64,000 bases of DNA from Arthrobacter sp. OAP107 (GTDB lineage Bacteria > Actinomycetota > Actinomycetes > Actinomycetales > Micrococcaceae): positions 1,302,001 through 1,366,000 of the forward strand of contig NZ_JBEPOK010000001.1 in NCBI RefSeq assembly GCF_040546765.1, written 5' to 3'. The stretch's first letter is position 1. Each line of letters begins with the position of its first letter. Below are positions 49,372-57,145 of this stretch, piece after piece. Made by a program: the position numbers and the translations under genes. The notes beneath the pieces are model-generated. The model did not search any database. It saw only the letters and a program-made list of their open reading frames with translations, and was not told the origin of the DNA.

Positions 49372-49628
49372 CAGGCCGGGTTTCCCGGACGGGTTTTCCC
49401 AGATCAGCCCGCGGCAGGGCGCAGGAATCCACACGTGAACGGATTGTCCATCGATTAGCTACAGACGGGTAATTACAGGATAATAGGTAGTAAGCAAGGA
49501 CAAAAAGCATTCGGATTGTTCAGCCATGGCGGCTGCCGAAAGGACCGCCAGAGCGGCTTTGTTTTGACCACGCGGACTCAGCCCGGCCGGGCTGCTCGGT
49601 CCTGGGACTACTGGAGGGGATATTCCTC
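49372..49628. other. 257-bp upstream region and leader of the DUF3117 gene
   Basis: It contains an A/T-rich promoter-like stretch around 49470-49490 (GGATAATAGG) and, further on, a perfect 16-bp palindrome CAGCCCGGCCGGGCTG (49579-49594) flanked by GGAC/GTCC, able to fold into a leader hairpin. GGAGGGG (49613-49619) is the ribosome binding site. No other gene is seen. Confidence 0.55.
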
Positions 49629-49796
49629 ATGGCGGCTATGAAACCACGCACCGGCGACGGCCCTATGGAAGTAACCAAGGAGGGCCGCAGCCTGATCATG
49701 CGTGTGCCGCTCGAAGGCGGGGGCCGGCTCGTGGTTGAACTCAACGCCGCAGAGGCGGCCAACCTCAAGGACTGCCTCGTCGGCGTCACCGAATAA
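49629..49796 (+). CDS. DUF3117 family small protein
   Basis: This 55-residue protein is nearly invariant across actinobacteria (Rv1211 in M. tuberculosis, from memory). Its sequence runs AAMKPRTGDGPMEVTKEGRS, then IMRVPLEGGGRLVVELNAAE, then AANLKDCLVGVTE. It has no signal peptide or membrane span. GGAGGGG lies 9 nt before the ATG and a perfect terminator follows 4 bp after the stop, so it is a monocistronic, probably highly expressed gene. The molecular function is not established; the beta-rich shape suggests a small binding protein. Confidence 0.92.
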   Translation: MAAMKPRTGDGPMEVTKEGRSLIMRVPLEGGGRLVVELNAAEAANLKDCLVGVTE

Positions 49797-49800
49797 GACT

Positions 49801-49844
49801 AAAGGCAGGGCCCGCAGCCGGAAGGCTGCGGGCCCTGCCTTTTT
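49801..49844. terminator. Bidirectional intrinsic terminator between DUF3117 and the O-methyltransferase
   Basis: A perfect 19-bp stem (49801-49819 with 49824-49842) around a GGAA tetraloop is followed by further T residues and begins with AAA, so it can work on both strands. Confidence 0.9.
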
Positions 49845-49860
49845 CGTATGTCTGGCCGGT

Positions 49861-50493
49861 CTATCTCTTGACCGCTACCAGCAGCCCGTCACCGGTGGGA
49901 AGCATGGCGGAAGCCAGCCGGTCGTCGTCGCGGACGGCCTTGCCCACCTGGCGCAGCACAACGGTGGTTGCATCGCGGGCCGCAGGGTTGGACACCCGGT
50001 CCTTGTCCAGGGCGTCATTGACGATCAGCAGGCCGCCGGTCTTGAGCAGGCGCACGGCCTGCTCCACGTAGCGGGGAAAGTTGGGCTTGTCCCCGTCGAT
50101 GAATACGAGGTCGTAGGCGGCATCCGTGAGCCTCGGCAGGACATCGCCGGCACGGCCGGAGATGGTACGCGTACGGTTGGCCGGGCTGCCTGCTTCCTGG
50201 AAGGCCTCCCGCGCCGCCTTCAGGTGCTCCACGTCCACGTCAATGGTGGTGAGCACGGCCTGGGGGCCGAGGCCGCGGAGCAGGCAGACGCCGGACACCC
50301 CGGCGCCGGTACCGATCTCGACGGCGGTCTGCGCCTTGGATGCCGCAGCCAGCACAGTCAGCACGGCGCCAACGCCACGGCCGATGGGTGTCACGCCAAG
50401 CTCGAACGAACGCTCCCGGGCACGAAGCAGGACCTCATCCTCGGCAGGCAGATCTTCTGCATAGGACCAGCTCGTGGACTTATCGGCGCTCAT
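49861..50493 (-). CDS. O-methyltransferase family 3 (class I SAM-dependent)
   Basis: This 210-residue cytoplasmic methyltransferase has SAM-binding motif I VEIGTGAGVSGVCLLRGLG near residue 64, motif II TTIDVDVEHL near 90 and the DLVFIDGDKPNFPRYVEQAV segment near 127 that provides metal/catechol-type ligands in this family. The ATG at 50493 is chosen; the upstream frame is Arg-rich and non-conserved. It is the positional equivalent of Rv1220c, divergent from sigE. The natural acceptor is unknown. Confidence 0.9.
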   Translation of the reverse strand: MSADKSTSWSYAEDLPAEDEVLLRARERSFELGVTPIGRGVGAVLTVLAAASKAQTAVEIGTGAGVSGVCLLRGLGPQAVLTTIDVDVEHLKAAREAFQEAGSPANRTRTISGRAGDVLPRLTDAAYDLVFIDGDKPNFPRYVEQAVRLLKTGGLLIVNDALDKDRVSNPAARDATTVVLRQVGKAVRDDDRLASAMLPTGDGLLVAVKR

Positions 50494-50813
50494 GGATTTC
50501 GCTTTCTGGGCGGCAGGGGGGCATGTTCTTACAGCGTACTTGGTTGGACGGCGCCCGACGGGCAAGTGACGGCGGCGACGCCTGTGATGGCGCATACTGT
50601 CACCCGGTGCCGTGAACCGCAGGGACGGTGCCCCGGAAACCGGCGCACAATTCGGGTGAATAAGTTGCGCTTTTAGCAAAGGGGGGCTCCGCGGTCAGGA
50701 AATTCCCAGCCAACTTTGACATGATAATAATCCGCTCATCCAAGTGGTGATCGGCGCCGAACCAATGATGTAAAGCACGTCAGGCGTTATTACATCCACG
50801 AGGGGAGTGGACG
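50494..50813. other. 320-bp divergent region between the O-methyltransferase and sigE
   Basis: It holds TTGACA (50716-50721) next to A/T-rich GATAATAAT. A dyad GATGTAA (50767-50773) / TTACATC (50790-50796) forms a leader hairpin, and a GAGGGGAG ribosome binding site lies just before sigE. No gene is seen. Confidence 0.55.
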
Positions 50814-51431
50814 ATGTCAGCATCCGTTGCGGCACCTGTCCCTGCAACTGAACAGCAAGCCGCCGAGTGGGCCCCGCCCACGTGGGAGGAAGTGGTCACC
50901 AACCACTCCGCCAAGGTGTACCGTCTCGCTTACCGGCTCACCGGTAACAAGTATGACGCCGAGGACCTCACCCAGGAGGTGTTCGTCCGCGTCTTCCGTT
51001 CCCTGGAGAACTTCAAGCCGGGAACCCTGGACGGCTGGCTGCACCGGATCACCACCAACCTCTTCCTCGACCAGGCGCGGCGCAAGAGCCGTATCCGCTT
51101 TGACGCGCTGGCCGAGGACGCCGAATCGCGGCTGCCCGGCCGGGAACCCGGCCCCGAGCAAAGCTTCGAACTCAACAACCTGGACCTCGACGTCCAGGCC
51201 GCCCTCGAGGAACTCCCGCCTGACTTCCGTGCCGCCGTCGTCCTGTGCGACCTTGAAGGGCTGTCGTACGACGAGGTCGCCGAGGCCCTGGGCGTGAAGC
51301 TGGGCACGGTGCGGTCACGCATTCACCGCGGCCGGACCATGCTGCGCGAAAAGCTTGCCCACCGCGATCCGCGGCCGCAGCAGGCACGCAAGCCGCGGCT
51401 GAAGATGCCCCGCATCGCCGGCGTTCTCTGA
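50814..51431 (+). CDS. sigE: ECF RNA polymerase sigma factor SigE
   Basis: This 205-residue extracytoplasmic-function sigma factor has region 2 at about 28-95 (VYRLAYRLTGNKYDAEDLTQ and VFVRVFRSLENFKPGTLDGW) and region 4 at about 130-185 (LEELPPDFRAAVVLCDLEGL, SYDEVAEALGVKLGTVRSRI). It is identified as SigE by its order with a ZAS anti-sigma factor, tatB and mrp as in M. tuberculosis. It probably responds to envelope stress. The ATG at 50814 follows GAGGGGAG. The basic C-terminal tail (RPQQARKPRLKMPRIAG) is unusual and may contact DNA. Confidence 0.93.
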   Translation: MSASVAAPVPATEQQAAEWAPPTWEEVVTNHSAKVYRLAYRLTGNKYDAEDLTQEVFVRVFRSLENFKPGTLDGWLHRITTNLFLDQARRKSRIRFDALAEDAESRLPGREPGPEQSFELNNLDLDVQAALEELPPDFRAAVVLCDLEGLSYDEVAEALGVKLGTVRSRIHRGRTMLREKLAHRDPRPQQARKPRLKMPRIAGVL

Positions 51432-51439
51432 TCGGCGAC

Positions 51440-52384
51440 ATGCGTCAGCTACATCGCTTGCTGGAGGGGCTCAGGAGGAAGGCAGCGTTCTCGCCGCTTG
51501 CCGGCGGACGGCACCCGCAGACGCCGGACCATGTCCGCGCGTGCGCGGAGTGCGCCAGCGCCCTGCACCGGCAGCGCCAGTACATCGAGCGGCTCCGTAC
51601 TGCCGCTGTCCCGGCCGCCAGTGACGAGCTGACAGCGCGGCTCCTGCTCCGCACCCAGCAGCTGGCCATGGCGCCGGCCCCCGTCTACCGGCCCAGCCGC
51701 ATGCGGCTGGCCGGGCTGGCCGGCGGGGTAGCCGTGGTGGCGGCCGGGGCGGTGGCCGCCGGAGCGTACACGGTGGCCGGGGAACCCCGCCAGTACGCCG
51801 CCGGAACGGCCTCACTCTATGGCCAGTCAGGGCATTCCCCGGGAACGGACAGCCGGCTCGCCGCCCTGCGGTCCTCCGGCTGGACCTGCCCCGAACTGCG
51901 CGCCATGGGTTTCCACCTTGTTTCGGCCAGCACAACGGTGCTGGCGGGCCAGCCCACAGTCGAACTGCGCCTGACGGACGGGCAGCACACGGCACGGATC
52001 CTGGAACAGCACCAGGGAACGCCGGCGGCGCCCTGGCCGGTCAACCCACTGACCGGCCACCCTGCCGGAAGCGACGGATACGTGGCCGCCAACCTGCCGG
52101 GAACGACGGCGGTCGGCCAGGTCTGGGTCAAGGCGGGGCAACCATGGAGCGCCATTTACCAGACGTCCCGGAGCACCTTCACCTACGTGTCGGACCTGCC
52201 CGCCACCTCGGCCGACGACGCCGTGGCGATGCTCGCCGGGGCCGGAGGGGCGGCCAGCCCGGGCCTTGCCGCAGGGACGGACGCGGCCAGCGGCAGTGCC
52301 GGAGCCCAGGGACCGGCGCAGGAGACTGCCGTTGACCGGGTGGAACGCGGCCTGCGTAAAATAGCGCGCCAGTTGGGGCTTTGA
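51440..52384 (+). CDS. Anti-sigma factor with ZAS motif (RseA-like)
   Basis: This 314-residue partner of SigE has an N-terminal anti-sigma domain with a zinc motif H-x3-C-x2-C in HVRACAECASALHRQ near residue 35, as in ZAS-type anti-sigmas. A single membrane span lies at about 90-115 (LAGLAGGVAVVAAGAVAAGA). The extracytoplasmic region of about 200 residues (GWTCPELRAMGFHLVSASTT and PATSADDAVAMLAGAGG) is much longer than in mycobacterial RseA, which is soluble, and may be the sensor. The start lies 8 nt after sigE, so the two are co-transcribed. Confidence 0.85.
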   Translation: MRQLHRLLEGLRRKAAFSPLAGGRHPQTPDHVRACAECASALHRQRQYIERLRTAAVPAASDELTARLLLRTQQLAMAPAPVYRPSRMRLAGLAGGVAVVAAGAVAAGAYTVAGEPRQYAAGTASLYGQSGHSPGTDSRLAALRSSGWTCPELRAMGFHLVSASTTVLAGQPTVELRLTDGQHTARILEQHQGTPAAPWPVNPLTGHPAGSDGYVAANLPGTTAVGQVWVKAGQPWSAIYQTSRSTFTYVSDLPATSADDAVAMLAGAGGAASPGLAAGTDAASGSAGAQGPAQETAVDRVERGLRKIARQLGL

Positions 52385-52474
52385 GACGCTTGCCCGTCCC
52401 TGCAGAATGGGCCCGCAGGACGCTGGCCGGGATGAAATCGTCACTGCCTCCCCGGAGAGGGTAATCTTCCTAAA

Positions 52475-52873
52475 GTGTTTGGAATCAACGGCCCGGAGTT
52501 TATCCTTCTGCTGCTCATCGGCATTCTGGTGATCGGCCCCCAGAGGCTGCCCGAATACACCCAGAAACTGGCAAACCTGGTCCGTGAAGTGCGGCGGATG
52601 GCCTCCGGCGCGCGGGAGCAGATCAAGGAAGAAGTCGGCATCGACATCGATGACGTTGACTGGAAGAAATACGATCCCCGCCAGTACGATCCGCGGCGCA
52701 TCATCAAGGAAGCGCTCCTCGAGGACGACACCAAGCCGGTGAGCTCGGGCAGTCCCGCGGCCGTGGCCGCCGCGGCATCAGCCGCGGCTTCCTTGGCCGA
52801 GGAGCGGCCGGCCCGCATCATCGAAAGCCTTGGCGTGGGGGAGCGGGCCCCTTTCGATTCCGAGGCGACGTAA
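52475..52873 (+). CDS. tatB: Sec-independent (twin-arginine) translocase protein TatB
   Basis: This 132-residue TatA/B-family subunit of the export apparatus for folded proteins begins VFGINGPEFILLLLIGILVI, with the conserved Glu and a short span followed by GPQRLPEYTQKLA, then an amphipathic helix (about 30-60) and a long acidic/Ala-rich tail. The GPQRLPEY hinge marks TatB rather than TatA. GTG start at 52475; TAATCT (52462-52467) lies 7 nt upstream. In M. tuberculosis an HtrA protease gene lies between rseA and tatB; it is absent here. Confidence 0.9.
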   Translation: MFGINGPEFILLLLIGILVIGPQRLPEYTQKLANLVREVRRMASGAREQIKEEVGIDIDDVDWKKYDPRQYDPRRIIKEALLEDDTKPVSSGSPAAVAAAASAAASLAEERPARIIESLGVGERAPFDSEAT

Positions 52874-52946
52874 CCCGGGTTTCGGCAGGCCCACCCAGGG
52901 GACAGGCTTAGCGGTCGCCCGGGTTCGACCGGCGAAACCGGAATAA

Positions 52947-54074
52947 TCAGCGGGGCTGGACGCCCAGCTTCATCCCGGCCAGTCCCCGCGGCCTGGCCGC
53001 GAGCTTCCCGGCGGTGCCGGAGAGTGCCGCTGCGGCCGGCGTGTCCGGGCCGCCCAGGACGATGGGCCTGCCTGAGTCGCCGCCTTCGCGCAGGAGAATG
53101 TCCAACGGAATCTGGCCCAGCAGCGGCACGTCCGTGCCGGTCGACGCGCTGAGCCTCTCGGCGAGCACCTCGCCGCCGCCGGTGCCGAACAGGTCCATCC
53201 GGCCGCCGTCGGGCATTTCCAGGAAGGACATGTTCTCGATGACCCCGGCCACCGTCTGCCCGGTCTGGGTGGCGATGGCGCCGGCACGCTCGGCGACGTC
53301 GGCCGCGGCCGCCTGGGGAGTGGTGACCACCAGGATCTCGGCTTTGGGCAGCAGCTGCGCGACCGAGATGGCGATGTCGCCGGTGCCCGGCGGGAGGTCC
53401 AGGAACAGCACATCCAGGTCGCCGAAGTAGACGTCCGTGAGGAACTGCTCAAGTGCGCGGTGCAGCATGGGTCCGCGCCAGGCCACGGGCTGGTTTCCGG
53501 TGACGAACATGCCGATGGAAATGACCTTCACGCCATAAGCCACCGGCGGCAGGATCATGTCGTCCACGCGGGTGGGGGCCTGGGTGATCCCCATCAGGGC
53601 CGGCACCGAGAAACCGTACACGTCCGCGTCCACGATGCCCACGCGCAGCCCCTGTGCCGCGAGGGAACAGGCGAGGTTGACGGTCACCGAGGACTTTCCC
53701 ACCCCGCCCTTGCCGCTGGCCACCGCAAAGACCTTGGTGAGGGACCCCGGCTGGTTGAACGGGATGCCCCGCTCGCCGCCGGGGCCGCGCAGCTGCTCCT
53801 TCAGGGCGTCGCGCTGCGCCTGGGTCATGACCAACAAGTCCACTTCGACGGCGGTCACGCCGGGTACGTCCAGCAGCGCCGCCTCGGAGTCCCGGGTGAT
53901 GGTGTCGCGCAGGGGGCAGCCGGCAATGGTGAGCAGCACCGACAGGTGGACGGTCCCGTCGTCGGAAATCTCCACGGAGTCCACCATGCCCAGTTCGGTG
54001 ATGGGGCGCCGGAGCTCGGGGTCGATGACGGTTGCCAGGGCAGCGTTGACTGCCTGAACGAGGGTGGTGCTCAT
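52947..54074 (-). CDS. mrp: Mrp/NBP35 family iron-sulfur carrier ATPase
   Basis: This 375-residue scaffold/carrier protein for Fe-S cluster delivery has an N-terminal MIP18/DUF59 domain (about 1-95, VIDPELRRPITELGMVDSVE) and a P-loop ATPase domain with the deviant Walker A ASGKGGVGKSSVTVNLA near residue 120, switch LFLDLPPGTGDIAISVAQ near 225 and IENMSFLEMPDGGRMDLFG near 275. The usual C-x-x-C cluster motif is not evident in this copy, as in many actinobacterial Mrp proteins. It is followed 10 bp downstream of a DUF1003 gene. Confidence 0.92.
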   Translation of the reverse strand: MSTTLVQAVNAALATVIDPELRRPITELGMVDSVEISDDGTVHLSVLLTIAGCPLRDTITRDSEAALLDVPGVTAVEVDLLVMTQAQRDALKEQLRGPGGERGIPFNQPGSLTKVFAVASGKGGVGKSSVTVNLACSLAAQGLRVGIVDADVYGFSVPALMGITQAPTRVDDMILPPVAYGVKVISIGMFVTGNQPVAWRGPMLHRALEQFLTDVYFGDLDVLFLDLPPGTGDIAISVAQLLPKAEILVVTTPQAAAADVAERAGAIATQTGQTVAGVIENMSFLEMPDGGRMDLFGTGGGEVLAERLSASTGTDVPLLGQIPLDILLREGGDSGRPIVLGGPDTPAAAALSGTAGKLAARPRGLAGMKLGVQPR

Positions 54075-54084
54075 GCCGTGGTGC

Positions 54085-54804
54085 TCAGCTTTCGGGAGAG
54101 GTGGGTCGGTGGGCTGCCCGGCCCTGGCGCGTCTTTTCAGACTTGATCTTGGGGATCTGCTGCGTGCGGGGGTTGCGTTGCTTTTCCCGCTTCTCCTTCA
54201 GCTTTTCCCGGACCAGTTCGCGCGGCGATTCATGGCTGCCGGGCCCGGACGGTTCGTGCGTGCGGAGCTCCTCCTGGGCCTCCAGCAGGTCCTCCAGCAG
54301 GCTGCGCAGTTCCGCCCGGACGTAGTCGCGGGTGGCGACTTCACGCAGCGCGATCCGGAGCGCGGCCAGTTCCCGGGTGAGGTATTCGGTGTCCGAGAGG
54401 TTGCGTTCGGCCCGCTGGCGGTCCTGCTGCAGTGATACACGGTCGCGGTCGTCCTGGCGGTTCTGCGCGAGCAGCAGGAGCGGCGCGGCGTAGGACGCCT
54501 GCAGGGACAGCATCAGTGTCAGGAGCGTGAACCCGAGTTCGACCTTGTCGAACTGCCAGGCCGTGGGAGCGAAGGTGTTCCAGGCCAGCCAGAAGACACA
54601 GAACACGGTCATGTAGAGCAGGAACTGCGGGGTGCCCATGAAGCGGGCGAAGCCCTCCGTCGCGTGGCCGAAGGCATCAGGGTTCGGCGAGAACTTGGGG
54701 AGGATGCGCTGGCGGCCGCTCAGCGGGGTGTCCAGGCTGCCCTGGGCTGCCGGCTTTGCGCCCGGACGGGTTCCCTTTGCCGTGTTCTCAGCCAATGCGG
54801 CCAC
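54085..54804 (-). CDS. DUF1003 domain membrane protein
   Basis: This protein of about 239 residues has a DUF1003 domain: two closely spaced spans (FLLYMTVFCVFWLAWNTF and FTLLTLMLSLQASYAAPLLL near 65-120), then QNRQDDRDRVSLQQDRQRAE, a signature of the family. A charged helical C-terminus (EKLKEKREKQRNPRTQQIPK) follows. The start is uncertain: GTG at 54804 has AGGAAG close upstream, while TTG at 54795 would overlap the MgtE-like stop by 8 nt. Either way it overlaps the upstream gene and is translationally coupled. Function unknown. Confidence 0.82.
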   Translation of the reverse strand: MAALAENTAKGTRPGAKPAAQGSLDTPLSGRQRILPKFSPNPDAFGHATEGFARFMGTPQFLLYMTVFCVFWLAWNTFAPTAWQFDKVELGFTLLTLMLSLQASYAAPLLLLAQNRQDDRDRVSLQQDRQRAERNLSDTEYLTRELAALRIALREVATRDYVRAELRSLLEDLLEAQEELRTHEPSGPGSHESPRELVREKLKEKREKQRNPRTQQIPKIKSEKTRQGRAAHRPTSPES

Positions 54805-56071
54805 CAAGCTTCCTGACCGGTGCCTCGCCGTCGTTGGCCCGCCAGTCATCGGGCAGCAGATGGTCCAGGACGTCGTCCACCGTCACCGCGCCGACCAGCC
54901 TGCCGGCCTGGTTGACCACCGGCAGCGAGTTCAGGTTGTACGTCGCGAGGGTGCGGGCCACCTCGCTGATGTGGGCCAGGTCCGAGAGCGGTTCCAGGTT
55001 CTTGTCCACGAGGTTGCCCAGCGACTCGAACGGCGGGAAGCGCAGCAGCTGCTGGATGTGCACCACGCCGAGGAACCGGCCGGTGGGGGTTTCCAGCGGC
55101 GGACGGGCGATGAAGATGGACGAGGCGAGGGCGGGGGAGAGCTCCTCGCGCCGGACGTGGGCGAGAGCCTCGGCCACCGTGGCTTCGGGCGGGAGGATGA
55201 CCGGAACGGGGGTCATGAGGCCGCCGGCGGTGTCCTCGTCGTATTCGAGGAGGCGACGGACGTCCTCGGCGCCCTCGGGCTCCATCAGCTGAAGGAGTTC
55301 CTCGGCCTGGGCGGACGGCAGCTCGCCGAGGAGGTCGGCGGCATCGTCAGGGTCCATCTCCTCCAGGACGTCGGCGGCGCGCTGGACGTCGAGGGCGGAG
55401 AGGATTTCCACCTGGTCGTCCTCGGGCAGCTCCTGCAGGACGTCCGCGAGCCGCTCGTCCTGCAGTTCGCTGGCCACCTCGAAGCGGCGCTTGTCGCTCA
55501 TTTCCTGGAGCGCCTCGGCGAAGTCCGCGGGCTTGAGGTCCTCGTGGTTGGCCACGAACTGCGTGGCTGCCTGAGGTTCCGTCTTGGGGCCCTGGTGCGC
55601 GTCTGCCCAGTCGATGATCATGGTCTCGTTGCGGCGCAGCCTGCTCAGGGGCGCCAGGGAATGCCCGCGGCGGACGAACAGCTTGCTCACGAACCAGTCG
55701 CCCGAGCGGTGCTGGTCCATGGCGATGTCCTCGATGGTGGCGTCGCCGCTGCCGTCCGTGAGGGTGACCCGGCGGTCGAACATTTCGGCCACCACCAGTG
55801 TCTCGGCGCCGCGCTGCTCGAAGCGCCGGAGGTTCACCAGGCCGGTGCAGATGATCTGGGTCTGGTCGATGGAGGTGATCCGGGTCATCGGGACGAAGAC
55901 GCGCTTCTTGCCGGGAACTTCGACGACGATGCCCACCACGTGCGGGGCGCCCCGGGTTCCGCGGGAGAGCACGACGACGTCGCGCAATCGTCCCAGACGG
56001 TCGCCCAGAGGGTCGAAGACATCCAGTCCGAGGAGGCGCGCGACAAAGACGCGGGTAGGATTCGTGCTCAC
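54788..56071 (-). CDS. MgtE-like cytoplasmic protein: PRC-barrel, MgtE N-domain and CBS pair, no membrane part
   Basis: This 427-residue soluble protein has an N-terminal PRC-barrel-like region (about 8-130, VFDPLGDRLGRLRDVVVLSR). The superhelical MgtE N-domain covers about 175-285 (ELQDERLADVLQELPEDDQV and EEMDPDDAADLLGELPSAQA), and two CBS repeats cover about 290-410 (GGLMTPVPVILPPEATVAEA; LNSLPVVNQAGRLVGAVTVD). The Mg2+-channel membrane domain of MgtE is missing, so it cannot transport by itself. It may sense Mg2+ or nucleotides for a partner; the overlapping DUF1003 membrane protein is a candidate. GTG at 56071 with TAGCCT 6 nt upstream. Confidence 0.88.
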   Translation of the reverse strand: MSTNPTRVFVARLLGLDVFDPLGDRLGRLRDVVVLSRGTRGAPHVVGIVVEVPGKKRVFVPMTRITSIDQTQIICTGLVNLRRFEQRGAETLVVAEMFDRRVTLTDGSGDATIEDIAMDQHRSGDWFVSKLFVRRGHSLAPLSRLRRNETMIIDWADAHQGPKTEPQAATQFVANHEDLKPADFAEALQEMSDKRRFEVASELQDERLADVLQELPEDDQVEILSALDVQRAADVLEEMDPDDAADLLGELPSAQAEELLQLMEPEGAEDVRRLLEYDEDTAGGLMTPVPVILPPEATVAEALAHVRREELSPALASSIFIARPPLETPTGRFLGVVHIQQLLRFPPFESLGNLVDKNLEPLSDLAHISEVARTLATYNLNSLPVVNQAGRLVGAVTVDDVLDHLLPDDWRANDGEAPVRKLGGRIG

Positions 56072-56083
56072 CTCTACAGGCTA
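56069..56083 (-). promoter_or_regulatory. -10 box of the MgtE-like gene, leaderless
   Basis: TAGCCT (plus-strand 56078-56083, minus sense) lies exactly 6 nt before the GTG start. Confidence 0.5.
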
Positions 56084-56136
56084 CCGAGTCTGCTCTCTTT
56101 TAGCTGAATTTTCAGCTCACACCCATCCTTATAGGC

Positions 56137-56151
56137 AAGAATGAAGACATG
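56137..56151 (+). promoter_or_regulatory. Possible -10 box of the 56149 gene
   Basis: AAGAAT (56137-56142) lies exactly 6 nt before the ATG. It is a weak hexamer, but the position matches the other leaderless genes here. Confidence 0.35.
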
Positions 56152-57060
56152 GCGAATATTTTTGGTGCTCCCAAGGCTGGACCCAACGGCTCGGACGAAT
56201 CGAAGACGGTCCCCACGGGGGACACCGTCGGCTCGTACACCTCCTACCTGGACGCCCAGAAGGCCGTGGACTACCTCGCCGACCAGCAGTTCCCGGTGCA
56301 CCTGGTGTCCATCGTGGGCAACGACCTCAAGATGGTGGAACGGGTGACGGGGCGCCTCAGCTATCCGCGGGTGGCGCTCTCCGGTGCGCTGAGCGGCATG
56401 TGGTTCGGCCTCTTCGTCGGTGTCATGCTGTCCTTCTTCACGCCCGCCGGCGGGACGTTCTCCATCATCAGCTCGGTGCTGATGGGTGCCGCGTTCTTCA
56501 TGCTGTTCGGGATCGTCACCTACGCCATGCAGCGCGGCAAGCGCGACTTCACGTCCACCAGCCAGGTGGTTGCCACCAGCTACGACGTGGTCGTGGCCTT
56601 CGAGGCTGCCCATGAGGCCCGCCGCCTGCTCCTGCAGCTGCCGATGACGCCGTCCGACGCAACCCCGGGCGGGCACCCGGCGCCGCACACCCAGCACGAC
56701 TACCAGAACCAGCCCTACCAGCAGCCGGGCCGGCACCAGGGCCCCCCGCAGGGCCAGGCGCCGCAGCGCCCGGCTGGCTGGAACGACCCCTACGGCCAGC
56801 GCGGCCAGGACGCCAACGGGCAGCACGTCCCAGACCAGCACGTTCAGGGCGGACAGCCGCAGGGCCAGCACCACCAGTACGGTGAGCACCAGCAGGGCCA
56901 GCCGTACGACGCGGAGCAGGGCCAGCCAGCAGAGGGCACACCGGCAGCAGGCCAGCGCCCGGCCGTCCGCTACCCGGACCTGCCCGACGGGCGGCCGCAG
57001 TACGGCGTACGGGTGGACCCAAACCAGGCCGAGCAGGGCCGGGACGGACAGCAGCAGTAG
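56149..57060 (+). CDS. General-stress-protein-17M-like membrane protein with Gln/Gly-rich tail
   Basis: The 303 residues comprise an N-terminal domain (about 25-75, VGSYTSYLDAQKAVDYLADQ and VSIVGNDLKMVERVTG) resembling the heat-induced stress protein YflT/GSP17M fold, two adjacent membrane spans (about 80-130), a conserved RDFTSTSQVVATSYDVVV segment near 142, and a low-complexity tail of about 135 residues rich in Gln, Gly, His and Pro. The tail is probably disordered and variable. It is divergent from the MgtE-like gene. Function unknown. Confidence 0.8.
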   Translation: MANIFGAPKAGPNGSDESKTVPTGDTVGSYTSYLDAQKAVDYLADQQFPVHLVSIVGNDLKMVERVTGRLSYPRVALSGALSGMWFGLFVGVMLSFFTPAGGTFSIISSVLMGAAFFMLFGIVTYAMQRGKRDFTSTSQVVATSYDVVVAFEAAHEARRLLLQLPMTPSDATPGGHPAPHTQHDYQNQPYQQPGRHQGPPQGQAPQRPAGWNDPYGQRGQDANGQHVPDQHVQGGQPQGQHHQYGEHQQGQPYDAEQGQPAEGTPAAGQRPAVRYPDLPDGRPQYGVRVDPNQAEQGRDGQQQ

Positions 57061-57089
57061 CCCGGTCCCGGCAATAAGGCCAGGACAGC

Positions 57090-57133
57090 AGGAAGGGACG
57101 GCCACCCGGATCATCCGGTGGCCGTCCCTTCCT
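57090..57133. terminator. Bidirectional terminator between convergent genes
   Basis: A 17-bp perfect stem (57090-57106 with 57117-57133) surrounds a loop that can pair further (CGGATCATCCG). It lies between the stops at 57060 (+) and 57146 (-). Confidence 0.75.
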
Positions 57134-57145
57134 GTGTCGGAGCGC

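Noticed and set aside
52925..52945. A GGTTCGAC segment between tatB and mrp suggesting a tRNA T-arm.
   Set aside because: No acceptor stem, D-arm or anticodon arm can be drawn around it.
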